From Bog-159 sp035308525 (lineage in GTDB: Bacteria > Acidobacteriota > Terriglobia > Bryobacterales > Bryobacteraceae), in assembly GCA_035308525.1 (NCBI GenBank), contig DATGGM010000022.1:3401-67400 (forward strand): 64,000 nucleotides of DNA, in the 5' to 3' direction. The notes below the pieces were generated by a model. That model was given only the letters and a program-made list of their open reading frames with translations, did not search any database and was not told the DNA's origin. Shown here one piece after another: positions 1-8,270 of this stretch. Both the position numbers and the translations under genes were made by a program. Within the stretch, counting starts at the first letter, position 1, and the number at the start of each line of letters is the position of its first letter.

Positions 1-527
1 AGAAAGGCAGGGGCAATATCCGAATCGGAGGTGTTCACGAGCTTGACCCACTTGATTTGATCTTTAGCGCCGCTCATGGCCATACCGCGCTCGAAGAGAT
101 ACTCCGAGACTGTCTTCTGTACGAGCATGACTTTCTTACCGGCCAGCTTGTCGAATGTCAGACCATTGCGCACCAGCACTGCGTCGTTGCCATTGGAGTA
201 ATCGCCCAGAATGACCGCCGTGGTGTCGACGCCGGCCGCGGCCGGCATGTCCAGCGCTTCCATGTTGGTCATGGTGCAGGCGTCGATGCTCTTGGCCACG
301 AAGGCTTCGAGCGACGGCGCATAATCGAACCGCTGCACCTTAATCGAGACACCATATTTGTCGGCCCACTTCTTGAGGATTCCCGACTTGCCCATGTAGT
401 GGTAGGGATTCCAGCCGACATAGATCGACCAGCCAACGGTGAACGAGGGCTTATCGGCGGCTGGTGCCCTGCCGGCCAAGGCCAGCGACAGGGTCAGAAG
501 GGCTGCGAATTTCAATTTCATTGTCAT
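1..527 (-). CDS. ABC transporter substrate-binding protein, urea-carboxylase-associated type (3' part cut by window start)
   Basis: Periplasmic binding protein of the NMT1/SsuA-like fold; 175 residues of its N-terminal part are visible. It starts with a signal peptide (MTMKLKFAALLTLSLALAG) followed by TVGWSIYVGWNPYHYM, VQRFDYAPSLEAF and DACTMTNMEALDMPAAAGVD. These features match my recollection of the 'urea carboxylase region' binding-protein family (TIGR03427), whose operons are now tied to guanidine rather than urea use. The ATG at 527 overlaps the TGA of the upstream metallo-hydrolase gene (ATGA), so the two are translationally coupled. Permease and ATPase genes would be expected beyond the window. 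The ligand (guanidine, urea or another small nitrogen compound) is inferred from context. Confidence 0.85.
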   Translation of the reverse strand, partial: MTMKLKFAALLTLSLALAGRAPAADKPSFTVGWSIYVGWNPYHYMGKSGILKKWADKYGVSIKVQRFDYAPSLEAFVAKSIDACTMTNMEALDMPAAAGVDTTAVILGDYSNGNDAVLVRNGLTFDKLAGKKVMLVQKTVSEYLFERGMAMSGAKDQIKWVKLVNTSDSDIAPAF

Positions 528-1417
528 TTGGTGTTTAATGGCCAGACTGTGTAATCGCGCATCGCCATCCGCCTGGATTTGTCCATGGCGTGCAGGACGG
601 TCTGGAGTTCCAGCAGATGGGCGCGACCCAACGCCAGCTCGTGCTCCTGGGGCTGGTACTTGGTGCCAACCGGATAATCCAGGTACGGCGTGGCGGTCTG
701 CTCGATGTGGCAGCCGAGAAGATGCGTTACGATCTTGCCGCGCGTGAACTCGACCAGGCGGTCAGTGCTGGCTGCGAAGGCCGGAAAATCGGCCACGTAC
801 AAGCGTCCGGGATACAGGCTATCGCCGGTGAACAGGATGCCTGTCTGGCGATCGTAGTATGCCAGGCTAAGCGGATCGTGGCCGGGAATCGGGATGACGT
901 CGATTACGCGGTTACCGAGGTCCGCCTGGCCCTGTCCATCGGGCCAGCGGTCTATGGCGAAGAAGCTTTTGGTGGCCGCGAGCGCCGGCTCTACCAGCGT
1001 GACATTGGCCTGCCCGCGGAACTGGCTGTCGCCCGCGACATGATCGCCGTGCGAGTGTGAGTGAGCGACAACCAGCGGTATGCTCTCGCGATGGTTGCGT
1101 TGCAGCCACTTCGCAACGATGCCCATTACCTCGTGGGATACATCGGTCTGGCCGGCGCCGGTATCCAGCAGCAAGGCTTTGGCATCGCCGAACAGCAGAT
1201 AGAGGAACGGCTTTTCGTAGTTGGTGCAACCGGATTCGCGGATGATGTATAAGTCCGGATTGTATTCATGCACTTGCCAGGCGGGCGCTTCGATACAATT
1301 GGGACCGCCGGTCAGCCAGTGGGCCGGAAAGGAGCCTGCGCGCACACCACCACCGTTCGGCTCAGGCGCCTGTGCAAGAGCGGTGCAAGCCAACAGCAGT
1401 GTCAGGCAGAAATGCAG
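524..1417 (-). CDS. Exported metallo-beta-lactamase-fold hydrolase
   Basis: MBL-fold protein of about 297 residues. The zinc motif HSHSHGDH lies near residue 118, a later His-Asp pair is in PIPGHDPLS, and the motif FTGDSLYPG is typical of glyoxalase-II/MBL hydrolases. The frame is open upstream to a TTG at 1501, but I prefer a CTG start at 1417: a GGAGG sits 7 nt before it and a hydrophobic leader follows at once (LHFCLTLLLACTALAQ, possibly a lipoprotein signal with Cys). The non-ATG start is an inference. Its stop overlaps the ABC binding-protein start by 4 nt, and it lies 84 nt after the CbiX/DUF362 gene. The substrate is unknown; its place in the guanidine/urea operon is the only clue. Confidence 0.8.
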   Translation of the reverse strand: MHFCLTLLLACTALAQAPEPNGGGVRAGSFPAHWLTGGPNCIEAPAWQVHEYNPDLYIIRESGCTNYEKPFLYLLFGDAKALLLDTGAGQTDVSHEVMGIVAKWLQRNHRESIPLVVAHSHSHGDHVAGDSQFRGQANVTLVEPALAATKSFFAIDRWPDGQGQADLGNRVIDVIPIPGHDPLSLAYYDRQTGILFTGDSLYPGRLYVADFPAFAASTDRLVEFTRGKIVTHLLGCHIEQTATPYLDYPVGTKYQPQEHELALGRAHLLELQTVLHAMDKSRRMAMRDYTVWPLNTK

Positions 1418-1501
1418 ACGAGGTCCTCCCGGTTTGTGTTCTGGCAGACGGGGCGGAAGCGGCCGACGGGGCCGGGTGAAGTTCCTTGCAGTATACAACA
1501 A

Positions 1502-3223
1502 TCAGACGAACCGCATCAGTACGGACTGCGGCAGCAGGCATTCGGCGGTTGCGGCGGGCCAGCCGAGATCGTTACGAACCACGTCAAAGAACGCACTACG
1601 GGCGATGTCCTGGCCTTGCAGGCGACTCGCCAGGAGGTCGGCAGCCGGCAGGCCCTGGCTCATGGTCAGCACGCCGCGATTGGCCAGGATGTCGTAATTG
1701 CCCCAGCGGCTGCGATATAACCCCTGGCGGTCCCAACGCACGGCCGTGTAGAGCGCTTCGACGATGCCGAACATCGGGAACAGGGAGCCGTAGAGCCGGG
1801 CCAGATCGCAACAGACATGCGCAAAATGTGTGATGTCCGGCCCATGCCAGGCGCTGCGCAGCGGAGCGGGAATCAGTCCGAACAGGTTCGAGATCCCCAG
1901 ACGGGTGGGCCCTTTGAATTTCGCGAAGCTGATAAACGGCGCGCCGCGATTCTCCCAAAGCAATTCGGGGATGAATGCGGCGAGTTCCGGATAGCGCAGA
2001 TCGACGTGGCGAAGGACTTCATGCCGGGGGACGCAGCGGCCATCCCAGAAGGATTCGGTCACATTGACATATTGCGCGCCGTGGCGGCGCATCACCTCCG
2101 CGAGACCAGTACGGGAGAGATACTCGGCATCCTGCTGCTGGATCCAGGCGCGATGGCACTGGGCTTCAGTTTCCCAGTCCCAATCGGCGCCGCCAAGGTT
2201 GCGGCTGCTGGTGTGCCCTTCCAGGATCACGGCCTTGCCGGGCAGGGCGGCGAGGAGGAGATCGAGGGCTGCGGGGTCGGTGAAGGTGCCCGGGGAATAC
2301 CCGTGCCAGGTCACCTTAATGAAATACTTGTCCGACGGCGGCAGAATGGGGGCCAGGAGATCGGCCAGAACCGCGGCGCTGGGGATCTCGGCGACCAGGC
2401 CGTGGGCAGGCGCGGCGGGATCGCCGGCGCAGATGATGGTGTGTTCTTCGCGAGACTGGCGCCGAGCCGAGGGGGTGCGTGTCGCGTCGCGGCCGCGCTG
2501 GTTGCGCCAGAGTTGCACGATACGCTGCGTGAGCCAGGCCGAGAGCGCGGGGTGCGCGCCGGGCGGGTCGAGCAGGCGCCATCCGGCGGCTTGGGAATGT
2601 TCTCGCTGGAAATTTTCGAGGATGACGCAGGCGTAGTCGAAGTGCTCGCCGGACCACTGCATCTGGGGAAGGAGCACCCATTCCAGGGGTTCGCGGAGGC
2701 ATCGTTCGAGAGCCTGCCCGAGGAACGGCTGGGCGTGGCGCACGAAGGCGACATCCGCGGCGGCCAGCCCCAGTTGTTCCCACACCAGGCGCATCACCCG
2801 GTACGACTGTGCGCGGCTGGCACTGTCGCCGTGGCCGCTGGCAACCAGGAGCAAGCCCAGACCCTGCGGCGGGATTTGGGAACCGGCGAGTGCGGCTGTG
2901 ATCAGATCCGCGAAGCATTGGACTATGAGCGGGTGGGCGAGATCCATCTCATCGGCATGCACGACGATGCCGTCACCGGAGCGGCGCCATTCAGCCAGCG
3001 TGCGGCCGAGCACTTCCTTCTGCCAGACGCTGAAGTCGAAAGAAGCAGGCAGGACGAAGATCTCGTTAGCGCCTGGAGGCGGCAGGCCTGGCTCGTCGAG
3101 GCTGCGGAGGCTGATGTTCGGCTGAAAGCCCAGAATCGCGGCGCAGGGCTCGATCAGACTTCCGGCTTGGCGCACGGCTGCGGTACGATTCGAGTCGCCT
3201 GCGATGACAAATGCCGGGCTCAT
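1502..3223 (-). CDS. CbiX-like chelatase domain fused to DUF362-like domain
   Basis: About 573 residues. The first 230 or so resemble a sirohydrochlorin chelatase/CbiX fold with two half-domains: EIFVLPASFDFSV... and a second half starting LLLVASGHGD and ending WSGEHFDYACVI. His in SGHGD and in SGEHFDY sit where CbiX proteins place metal ligands. The C-terminal part (from about residue 285, KYFIKVTWHGYSPGTFTD; later ISFAKFKGPTRLGISNLFG) resembles DUF362, but I see no Cys-rich ferredoxin motif. The ATG at 3223 follows the stop of the guanidinase-like gene by 8 nt; a TTG at 3229 is an alternative. I know of no described protein with this architecture. A role in nickel handling for the neighbouring nickel enzymes is a hypothesis. 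Confidence 0.65.
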   Translation of the reverse strand: MSPAFVIAGDSNRTAAVRQAGSLIEPCAAILGFQPNISLRSLDEPGLPPPGANEIFVLPASFDFSVWQKEVLGRTLAEWRRSGDGIVVHADEMDLAHPLIVQCFADLITAALAGSQIPPQGLGLLLVASGHGDSASRAQSYRVMRLVWEQLGLAAADVAFVRHAQPFLGQALERCLREPLEWVLLPQMQWSGEHFDYACVILENFQREHSQAAGWRLLDPPGAHPALSAWLTQRIVQLWRNQRGRDATRTPSARRQSREEHTIICAGDPAAPAHGLVAEIPSAAVLADLLAPILPPSDKYFIKVTWHGYSPGTFTDPAALDLLLAALPGKAVILEGHTSSRNLGGADWDWETEAQCHRAWIQQQDAEYLSRTGLAEVMRRHGAQYVNVTESFWDGRCVPRHEVLRHVDLRYPELAAFIPELLWENRGAPFISFAKFKGPTRLGISNLFGLIPAPLRSAWHGPDITHFAHVCCDLARLYGSLFPMFGIVEALYTAVRWDRQGLYRSRWGNYDILANRGVLTMSQGLPAADLLASRLQGQDIARSAFFDVVRNDLGWPAATAECLLPQSVLMRFV

Positions 3224-3231
3224 TCCCAATA

Positions 3232-4404
3232 CTACGTGGAATGCAGCCGGCCGCCGATGCGGCCGTGCTTGGTCATGGTAGCCAGCACATCGACCATGGC
3301 GCGGACCGCCAGCAGCGCCGTGATATCCGAGATGTCGTAAGGCGGCGAGACCTCCACGGCTTCCATGGCGGCGATGCCTTCTTTCGCGACACCGCGCAGG
3401 ATCGCCAGCGCTTCCCTGGGAAGGAAACCGCCCGGCTCCGGCCAGCCGGTCCCCGGCACGAAACCGGCATCCACGGAATCGATATCAAACGAGAGGTAAA
3501 CCGCGCTGGCGCCCTTCCAGGCGACTTCGAGCGCCATCTCGACGGTCTTGTCGATGCCGATGCGCTCGATGTCCTGGATTGTCAGGACCGTCGAGCCGCG
3601 CTTGCGGCCCTGGGTCACTCCCGGGCGCGGCACCTGCCAGCCGCCGATGCCTACCTGCACCAGGTTGGTAGGCGGGCAGTTGGGGATGTTGGTGGCGTGG
3701 AACCAGGGGCAGGTGTGCATGATCTCGTCCATGTCCTTTTCCTGGGTGTCGATGTGCCGGTCAAGATGAATGATGCCGACCTTGCCCTCGACGCATTGCG
3801 CCACACCGCGCACGCACGGATAGCCGATGGAGTGATCGCCGCCCATTATCATCGGCAGCGTGCCCTGCGAAAGAATGTGGGCGACGCCTTTGGAGATCTG
3901 GTCGTGGCTCTTGGTGATGTTGGCGGGGCAAAAGATATCGCCCACGTCGCACATCTTGAGCGACTCGCGCAAGTCCACACCTAATTCGAAGTTATAAGTC
4001 GTGTAAAGCGATGAAATGCGCCGGATGCCCTGCGGTCCGAAGCGCGTGCCGGCGCGATAAGTGGTGGCGATATCAAACGGCACGCCCACAAAAGCGGCGT
4101 CATATTCCCCGACCTTGCGCACATCTTCGAGATAGGGAACCTTCAGAAACGTATTGATGCCGGACCAATGCGGCAGCTCGCCGCGCTGGAAGCAACTGAT
4201 CTCGGACTTGTCCTCGATGGAATCCACGCACTCCAGGCCGTATTCCTTGCCTCTTCGGACCTCCTCTTTCCATTGCGCGGAGGGCAACTTACTCTCGTCG
4301 TAGAGGGCGCGCATGCCTTCGAAGGACGAAAAGTCCGGCAAGTCGCGGGTATGTTCGCGGTACGTGGGTGCATGACGTTTATAAAACGGATTGTTAGTGG
4401 GCAT
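3232..4404 (-). CDS. gdmH: Ureohydrolase, probable nickel-dependent guanidine hydrolase (guanidinase)
   Basis: 390 residues, arginase/agmatinase fold, longer than usual agmatinases because of an N-terminal extension of about 95 residues. Dinuclear-metal motifs are GGDHS (H191), DRHID (D215, H217, D219) and SFDIDSVD (D307, D309). The Arg in DRHID instead of the usual DAHxD, the segment MHTCPWFHATN (about 229-239), GIGGWQVPR and GTGWPEPGG fit what I remember of cyanobacterial GdmH (Sll1077), which hydrolyses guanidine to urea and ammonia with nickel. The start overlaps the end of ureG by 11 nt. Directly following urease genes, it would supply urea to urease. Agmatinase, guanidinobutyrase or another ureohydrolase activity is the alternative. 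Confidence 0.8.
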   Translation of the reverse strand: MPTNNPFYKRHAPTYREHTRDLPDFSSFEGMRALYDESKLPSAQWKEEVRRGKEYGLECVDSIEDKSEISCFQRGELPHWSGINTFLKVPYLEDVRKVGEYDAAFVGVPFDIATTYRAGTRFGPQGIRRISSLYTTYNFELGVDLRESLKMCDVGDIFCPANITKSHDQISKGVAHILSQGTLPMIMGGDHSIGYPCVRGVAQCVEGKVGIIHLDRHIDTQEKDMDEIMHTCPWFHATNIPNCPPTNLVQVGIGGWQVPRPGVTQGRKRGSTVLTIQDIERIGIDKTVEMALEVAWKGASAVYLSFDIDSVDAGFVPGTGWPEPGGFLPREALAILRGVAKEGIAAMEAVEVSPPYDISDITALLAVRAMVDVLATMTKHGRIGGRLHST

Positions 4405-5056
4405 GATGATGAGAATGCGGATGACTTTCGTATTGGAGGGCGCGCCGCGGCGCGGATAGCTGCGCTTCCAGCCAACGAAGGACCGCCGGCAGTCCGGTTT
4501 CCTGCTTCAAATCCGTAAAAACGAATGGACGCGCGCCACGCTGCTTCCGGGCGTCGCGATCCATGACTTCGAGCGATGCGCCGACGTAGGGGGCCAAGTC
4601 GATCTTGTTAATGACCAACAGGTCCGAGCGAATGATGCCGGGGCCACCCTTGCGCGGGATCTTGTCGCCGCCGGCTACATCGATGACATAAATCCAGACG
4701 TCCACCAGCTCGGGACTAAATGCGGCAGCCAGGTTATCTCCACCACTTTCGACGAAGACCAGTTCGAGGTCCGGCAATTCCATCTCGAGAGCGGCAATGG
4801 CTTCCAGGTTCATGGACGCATCGTCGCGGATGGCGGCGTGCGGGCACCCGCCCGTCTCCACGCCGCGTACGCGCTCGGGCGGCAGGGCGCCCTGTCGGAT
4901 CAGGAACTCCGCATCCTCGCGTGTATAGATATCGTTGGTGACTACCGCCAGGCTGTAGCGCGGGTACAACCGGCGGCTGAAGGCGTGGACTAGCGCGGTC
5001 TTGCCGCTGCCGACCGGACCGGCGATACCGACGCGAAATGCTCGTTGCGATTGCAT
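4394..5056 (-). CDS. ureG: Urease accessory GTPase UreG with His-rich C-terminal tail
   Basis: 220-residue SIMIBI GTPase that delivers nickel to apo-urease together with UreD and UreF. It has the P-loop GPVGSGKT (about 13-20), VVTNDIYTREDA, the metal-binding ETGGCPHAAIRDD (Cys-Pro-His), ESGGDN and the guanine-specificity motif NKID. The last residues, ESHPHSHHHAH, form a His-rich tail, which in other UreG proteins is usually N-terminal or absent and may bind or store nickel. It starts 2 nt after the ureC stop and its own stop overlaps the guanidinase-like gene, so both nickel enzymes are made from one message. Confidence 0.97.
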   Translation of the reverse strand: MQSQRAFRVGIAGPVGSGKTALVHAFSRRLYPRYSLAVVTNDIYTREDAEFLIRQGALPPERVRGVETGGCPHAAIRDDASMNLEAIAALEMELPDLELVFVESGGDNLAAAFSPELVDVWIYVIDVAGGDKIPRKGGPGIIRSDLLVINKIDLAPYVGASLEVMDRDARKQRGARPFVFTDLKQETGLPAVLRWLEAQLSAPRRALQYESHPHSHHHAH

Positions 5057-5058
5057 GG

Positions 5059-6783
5059 TCAGAACAGGAAATAGCGCTGCGCCATGGGCAGGACCTCCGC
5101 CGGCTCGCAGGCCAATAGCTCACCGTCCGCGCGCACTTCGTAGGTCTCGGGGTCCACCTCCAGACGCGGCATGCCCGAATTATGCACCATGTCGGCCTTG
5201 CCGATGTTGCGGCAGCGCTCCACCGCCACCAGGCGCTTCGACAAACGCAGGCGATCCAGGTTGCCGGAATCGAGAGCGGCGCGCGACGTGAAAGTCAGGC
5301 TGGTGGAACCCAGCGCTCCACCGAAGGAGCCGAACATCGGCCGGTAAATGACAGGCTGCGGAGTTGGAATGGAAGCATTGGCGTCGCCCATCAGGCTCCA
5401 GGCGATGAAGCCGCCCTTGATGATCATCTCGGGCTTCACCCCGAAGAACGCCGGCCGCCAGAGCACCAGATCAGCCAGTTTGCCGGGCTCGATGGAACCA
5501 ATGTGCGCAGCAACTCCGTGGGTGATGGCGGGGTTAATGGTGTACTTGGCGACATAGCGTTTCACGCGCTTGTTGTCGTTGCGCGCCGAGTCGCCCGCCA
5601 GCGGCCCGCGCTGCACTTTCATCTTGTGGGCGGTCTGCCAGGAGCGCGTGACCACTTCGCCGATGCGCCCCATGGCTTGCGAGTCGCTCGAGATCATGCT
5701 GAAGACGCCGAGATCGTGCAGGATATCCTCGGCCGCGATGGTCTCCGGCCGGATACGGCTCTCGGCGAAAGCCACATCTTCGGGAACCTGCGGGTTCAGA
5801 TGATGGCAGACCATTAGCATGTCCAGATGCTCGGCGATAGTGTTCACCGTGAAAGGGCGCGTCGGATTGGTGGAGGACGGCAATACGTTGGGCAGCCCGG
5901 CAATGCGAATGATATCCGGCGCGTGACCTCCGCCCGCGCCTTCCGTGTGATAGGTGTGGATCGCCCGCCCGCCAATAGCCGCGATGGTGTCCTCCACGTA
6001 GCCGGCTTCGTTGATGGTATCCGTATGAATGGCTACCTGCACATCGTAACGGTCGGCGACCTCCAGGCAGGTGTCGATGGCTGCCGGTGTAGTGCCCCAA
6101 TCCTCGTGCAGTTTCAATCCGCAAGCGCCTGCCTCGATCTGTTCCGCCAAGGGGTCGGGGAGGGATGCGTTGCCCTTGCCGAGAAAACCGAAATTCATGG
6201 GCCACGCTTCGGCGGCCTCGAGCATGCGCGCCAGGTTCCATTTGCCGGGCGTGCAGGTGGTGGCGTCCGTGCCGGTGGCCGGGCCGGTGCCGCCCCCGAT
6301 CATGGTGGTGATACCGCCCGAAAGGGCCTCGTAGATCTGTTGCGGTGAAATGAAGTGAATGTGGCTGTCGATGGCGCCGGCCGTGACGATCATGTTTTCG
6401 CCGGCGATGACTTCGGTGGCGGCGCCAACGACCAACTCGGGGTCGACGCCGGCCATGGTATCGGGATTGCCGGCCTTGCCCACCTTTACGATTCGTCCAT
6501 CGCGTACGCCGATGTCACCCTTGACGATGCCCCAATGCTCGATGACGATGGCGTTGGTGATGACCAGGTCCAGGGCGCCGGGCGCCGCCTCGCGGGTAAC
6601 CCCGGAGCTTTGACCCATGCCATCGCGGATGACCTTACCGCCGCCGAAGGTGATTTCATCGCCGTAGGTCGTGTAGTCCCGCTCGATCTCGACAATCAGC
6701 TCGCTGTCGGCAAGGCGGACTCGATCGCCGGTGGTGGGGCCGTAGAGGTCGGCGTATGTGCGGCGCGGTATGGCGGAGCTCAC
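5059..6783 (-). CDS. ureC: Urease alpha subunit
   Basis: 574 residues, the normal length for UreC, the catalytic subunit that hydrolyses urea to ammonia and carbamate. Nickel ligands and catalytic residues are in place: HIHFISPQQ near 140, the carbamylated lysine in GLKLHEDWG, His in VAIHTDTIN and TYHTEGAGGGHAPD, the mobile-flap Cys in MVCHHLNP, and Asp in SSDSQAMGR. The start is GTG at 6783, overlapping the ureB stop as GTGA. The gene lies in the order A-B-C-G, with D and F upstream. Confidence 0.98.
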   Translation of the reverse strand: MSSAIPRRTYADLYGPTTGDRVRLADSELIVEIERDYTTYGDEITFGGGKVIRDGMGQSSGVTREAAPGALDLVITNAIVIEHWGIVKGDIGVRDGRIVKVGKAGNPDTMAGVDPELVVGAATEVIAGENMIVTAGAIDSHIHFISPQQIYEALSGGITTMIGGGTGPATGTDATTCTPGKWNLARMLEAAEAWPMNFGFLGKGNASLPDPLAEQIEAGACGLKLHEDWGTTPAAIDTCLEVADRYDVQVAIHTDTINEAGYVEDTIAAIGGRAIHTYHTEGAGGGHAPDIIRIAGLPNVLPSSTNPTRPFTVNTIAEHLDMLMVCHHLNPQVPEDVAFAESRIRPETIAAEDILHDLGVFSMISSDSQAMGRIGEVVTRSWQTAHKMKVQRGPLAGDSARNDNKRVKRYVAKYTINPAITHGVAAHIGSIEPGKLADLVLWRPAFFGVKPEMIIKGGFIAWSLMGDANASIPTPQPVIYRPMFGSFGGALGSTSLTFTSRAALDSGNLDRLRLSKRLVAVERCRNIGKADMVHNSGMPRLEVDPETYEVRADGELLACEPAEVLPMAQRYFLF

Positions 6784-7097
6784 GGCTTCTCCTTCAGCGG
6801 CCCATTGACCATGCCCCGGTGGCCGAAGACCGCGCGCGCGCCGGCAAACTCCACCAGTGTGACTTCCTTGGTTTCGCCCGGCTCGAAGCGCACGGACGTG
6901 CCGGCGGGGATCGCGAGGCGCATTCCATAGGCCGCGTCGCGGTCGAATGCCAGGGCGCGATTTACCTCGTAGAAGTGAAAATGGCTGCCGGCCTGAATGG
7001 GCCGGTCGCCGGTATTCGCAACTGTCACGCGCGCGGTGCGGCGGCCGGTGTTAATGGCAATGTCGCCTGGTTCGAGGAAATATTCGCCCGGAATCAT
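6780..7097 (-). CDS. ureB: Urease beta subunit
   Basis: 105 residues, typical separate UreB. It begins MIPGEYF, contains the family motif GSHFHFYEVN and ends in GHRGMVNGPL. It is a structural subunit of the (UreABC)3 apo-enzyme. It starts 6 nt after the ureA stop, and its own stop overlaps the ureC GTG start by 4 nt, consistent with coupled translation and fixed stoichiometry. Confidence 0.97.
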   Translation of the reverse strand: MIPGEYFLEPGDIAINTGRRTARVTVANTGDRPIQAGSHFHFYEVNRALAFDRDAAYGMRLAIPAGTSVRFEPGETKEVTLVEFAGARAVFGHRGMVNGPLKEKP

Positions 7098-7103
7098 ATC
7101 GGC

Positions 7104-7406
7104 TTATTGGATGGGATCGTGCACCGTGACCAGCTTGGTGCCGTCCGGAAAGGTGGCCTCCACCTGCACCTCGTGGATCATTTCGGGTACGCCAGGCATG
7201 ACGTCGCTGCGCTTCAGAATTTGGGCGCCGGACACCATAATTTCGGCGACCGATTTGCCGTCCCGGGCGGCCTCCAGGATCTCAGCCGAGAGGATCGCGA
7301 CCGCTTCCGGGTAATTCAATTTCAACCCGCGCGCCTGGCGTTTGCGGGCCACTTCGGAAGCAGTGTAGATCATGAGCTTGTCGATCTCCCGGGGCGTGAG
7401 CTGCAT
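7104..7406 (-). CDS. ureA: Urease gamma subunit
   Basis: 100 residues, full-length UreA: MQLTPREIDKLMIYTASEVA at the N-terminus, LNYPEAVAILSAEILEAARDG in the centre and the conserved C-terminus VTVHDPIQ. A purine-rich Shine-Dalgarno (GAGGAGAGGA) directly precedes the ATG. It lies 18 nt after ureD. The separate gamma and beta subunits show the common bacterial three-gene urease, not the fused Helicobacter type. Confidence 0.97.
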   Translation of the reverse strand: MQLTPREIDKLMIYTASEVARKRQARGLKLNYPEAVAILSAEILEAARDGKSVAEIMVSGAQILKRSDVMPGVPEMIHEVQVEATFPDGTKLVTVHDPIQ

Positions 7407-7424
7407 TCCTCTCCTCTTGGAAAT

Positions 7425-8270
7425 TCAATAGATCTTGCGGGGCAGCGAGGCCGATTCTCCGGTAAGCAGCAGCCTGGCTGCCTGCCAGAATTGACGCAGA
7501 CCGCCAACCAGCGCGGGGCCGGCGGGAGCCATGCCGCGGACTACGACGCCATCGCGGATCAGCGGACTGACTCCCCATCTTACTCCATCCTGGGCTTCCA
7601 TGAGGCCCGCGGCGATGGAGTTGAGTTGCGCTTCGAGACGGCTCCAGGTGGCCGGTGGTTCGCCGGCGCGGCAGACGTATAAAGTGGCCAGATGGCGGCA
7701 CTCGCCCAGGCGCGCCACAGACTCCAGCGGACGCAGGCGCGGATTGAGGAAAGCGCGTTCAATGGCGATCGGCGCCCCGCCGGCGCGAATCTCGGTCTCC
7801 ATGCGCAATTGATCGTAACGGAAAACTTCGCCGGACGCTTCGCGGCCGGGGGTCAGGTATTCCCACCAGAAGAGCGCCGCGCCGGCAGCCAGGTTCACGG
7901 TGTTTGTTTGCGCAAAGGCGCTGCCCGCATACGGGATCATGGCATCGGGCAGCAATTCGAGCAGGCTGTTCTCCGCGAGCTCGAAATGCGCCGTGCTGTG
8001 CGCCTCGCGAGCGCCGGCGGCTTGCCGGTAGATGCGCGTGGCTCCGGTGGTGGTGATCTGAGCGCGGGATCCCGCCGACAACGTCACGCGCAATTCGAGC
8101 TGATCGCCCGACAATACGCCGCCTGAGACGTTGTTGAGATGTACCAACGCCTCGCCGGATGGCCCTGCGAAGGCGCGGATCACCCGCCAGGGTGGCTCCT
8201 GCCGCCGCAGGTGCAATACTGTAGCGCCCGTATCCGCCTTTTCGAACGCCAGATGAAGGGTGCCGTTCAT
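7425..8270 (-). CDS. ureD: Urease accessory protein UreD
   Basis: 281 residues, the UreD/UreH scaffold that binds apo-urease and recruits UreF and UreG. Family features: LNNVSGGVLSGDQL near 48-61, TTTGATRIYR, LLPDAMIPYAGSAF and ALFWWEYLTPGREASGE. The ATG overlaps the ureF stop (ATGA). Gene order F-D-A-B-C-G differs from the common D-A-B-C-E-F-G arrangement, and no ureE is present in the window. Confidence 0.96.
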   Translation of the reverse strand: MNGTLHLAFEKADTGATVLHLRRQEPPWRVIRAFAGPSGEALVHLNNVSGGVLSGDQLELRVTLSAGSRAQITTTGATRIYRQAAGAREAHSTAHFELAENSLLELLPDAMIPYAGSAFAQTNTVNLAAGAALFWWEYLTPGREASGEVFRYDQLRMETEIRAGGAPIAIERAFLNPRLRPLESVARLGECRHLATLYVCRAGEPPATWSRLEAQLNSIAAGLMEAQDGVRWGVSPLIRDGVVVRGMAPAGPALVGGLRQFWQAARLLLTGESASLPRKIY

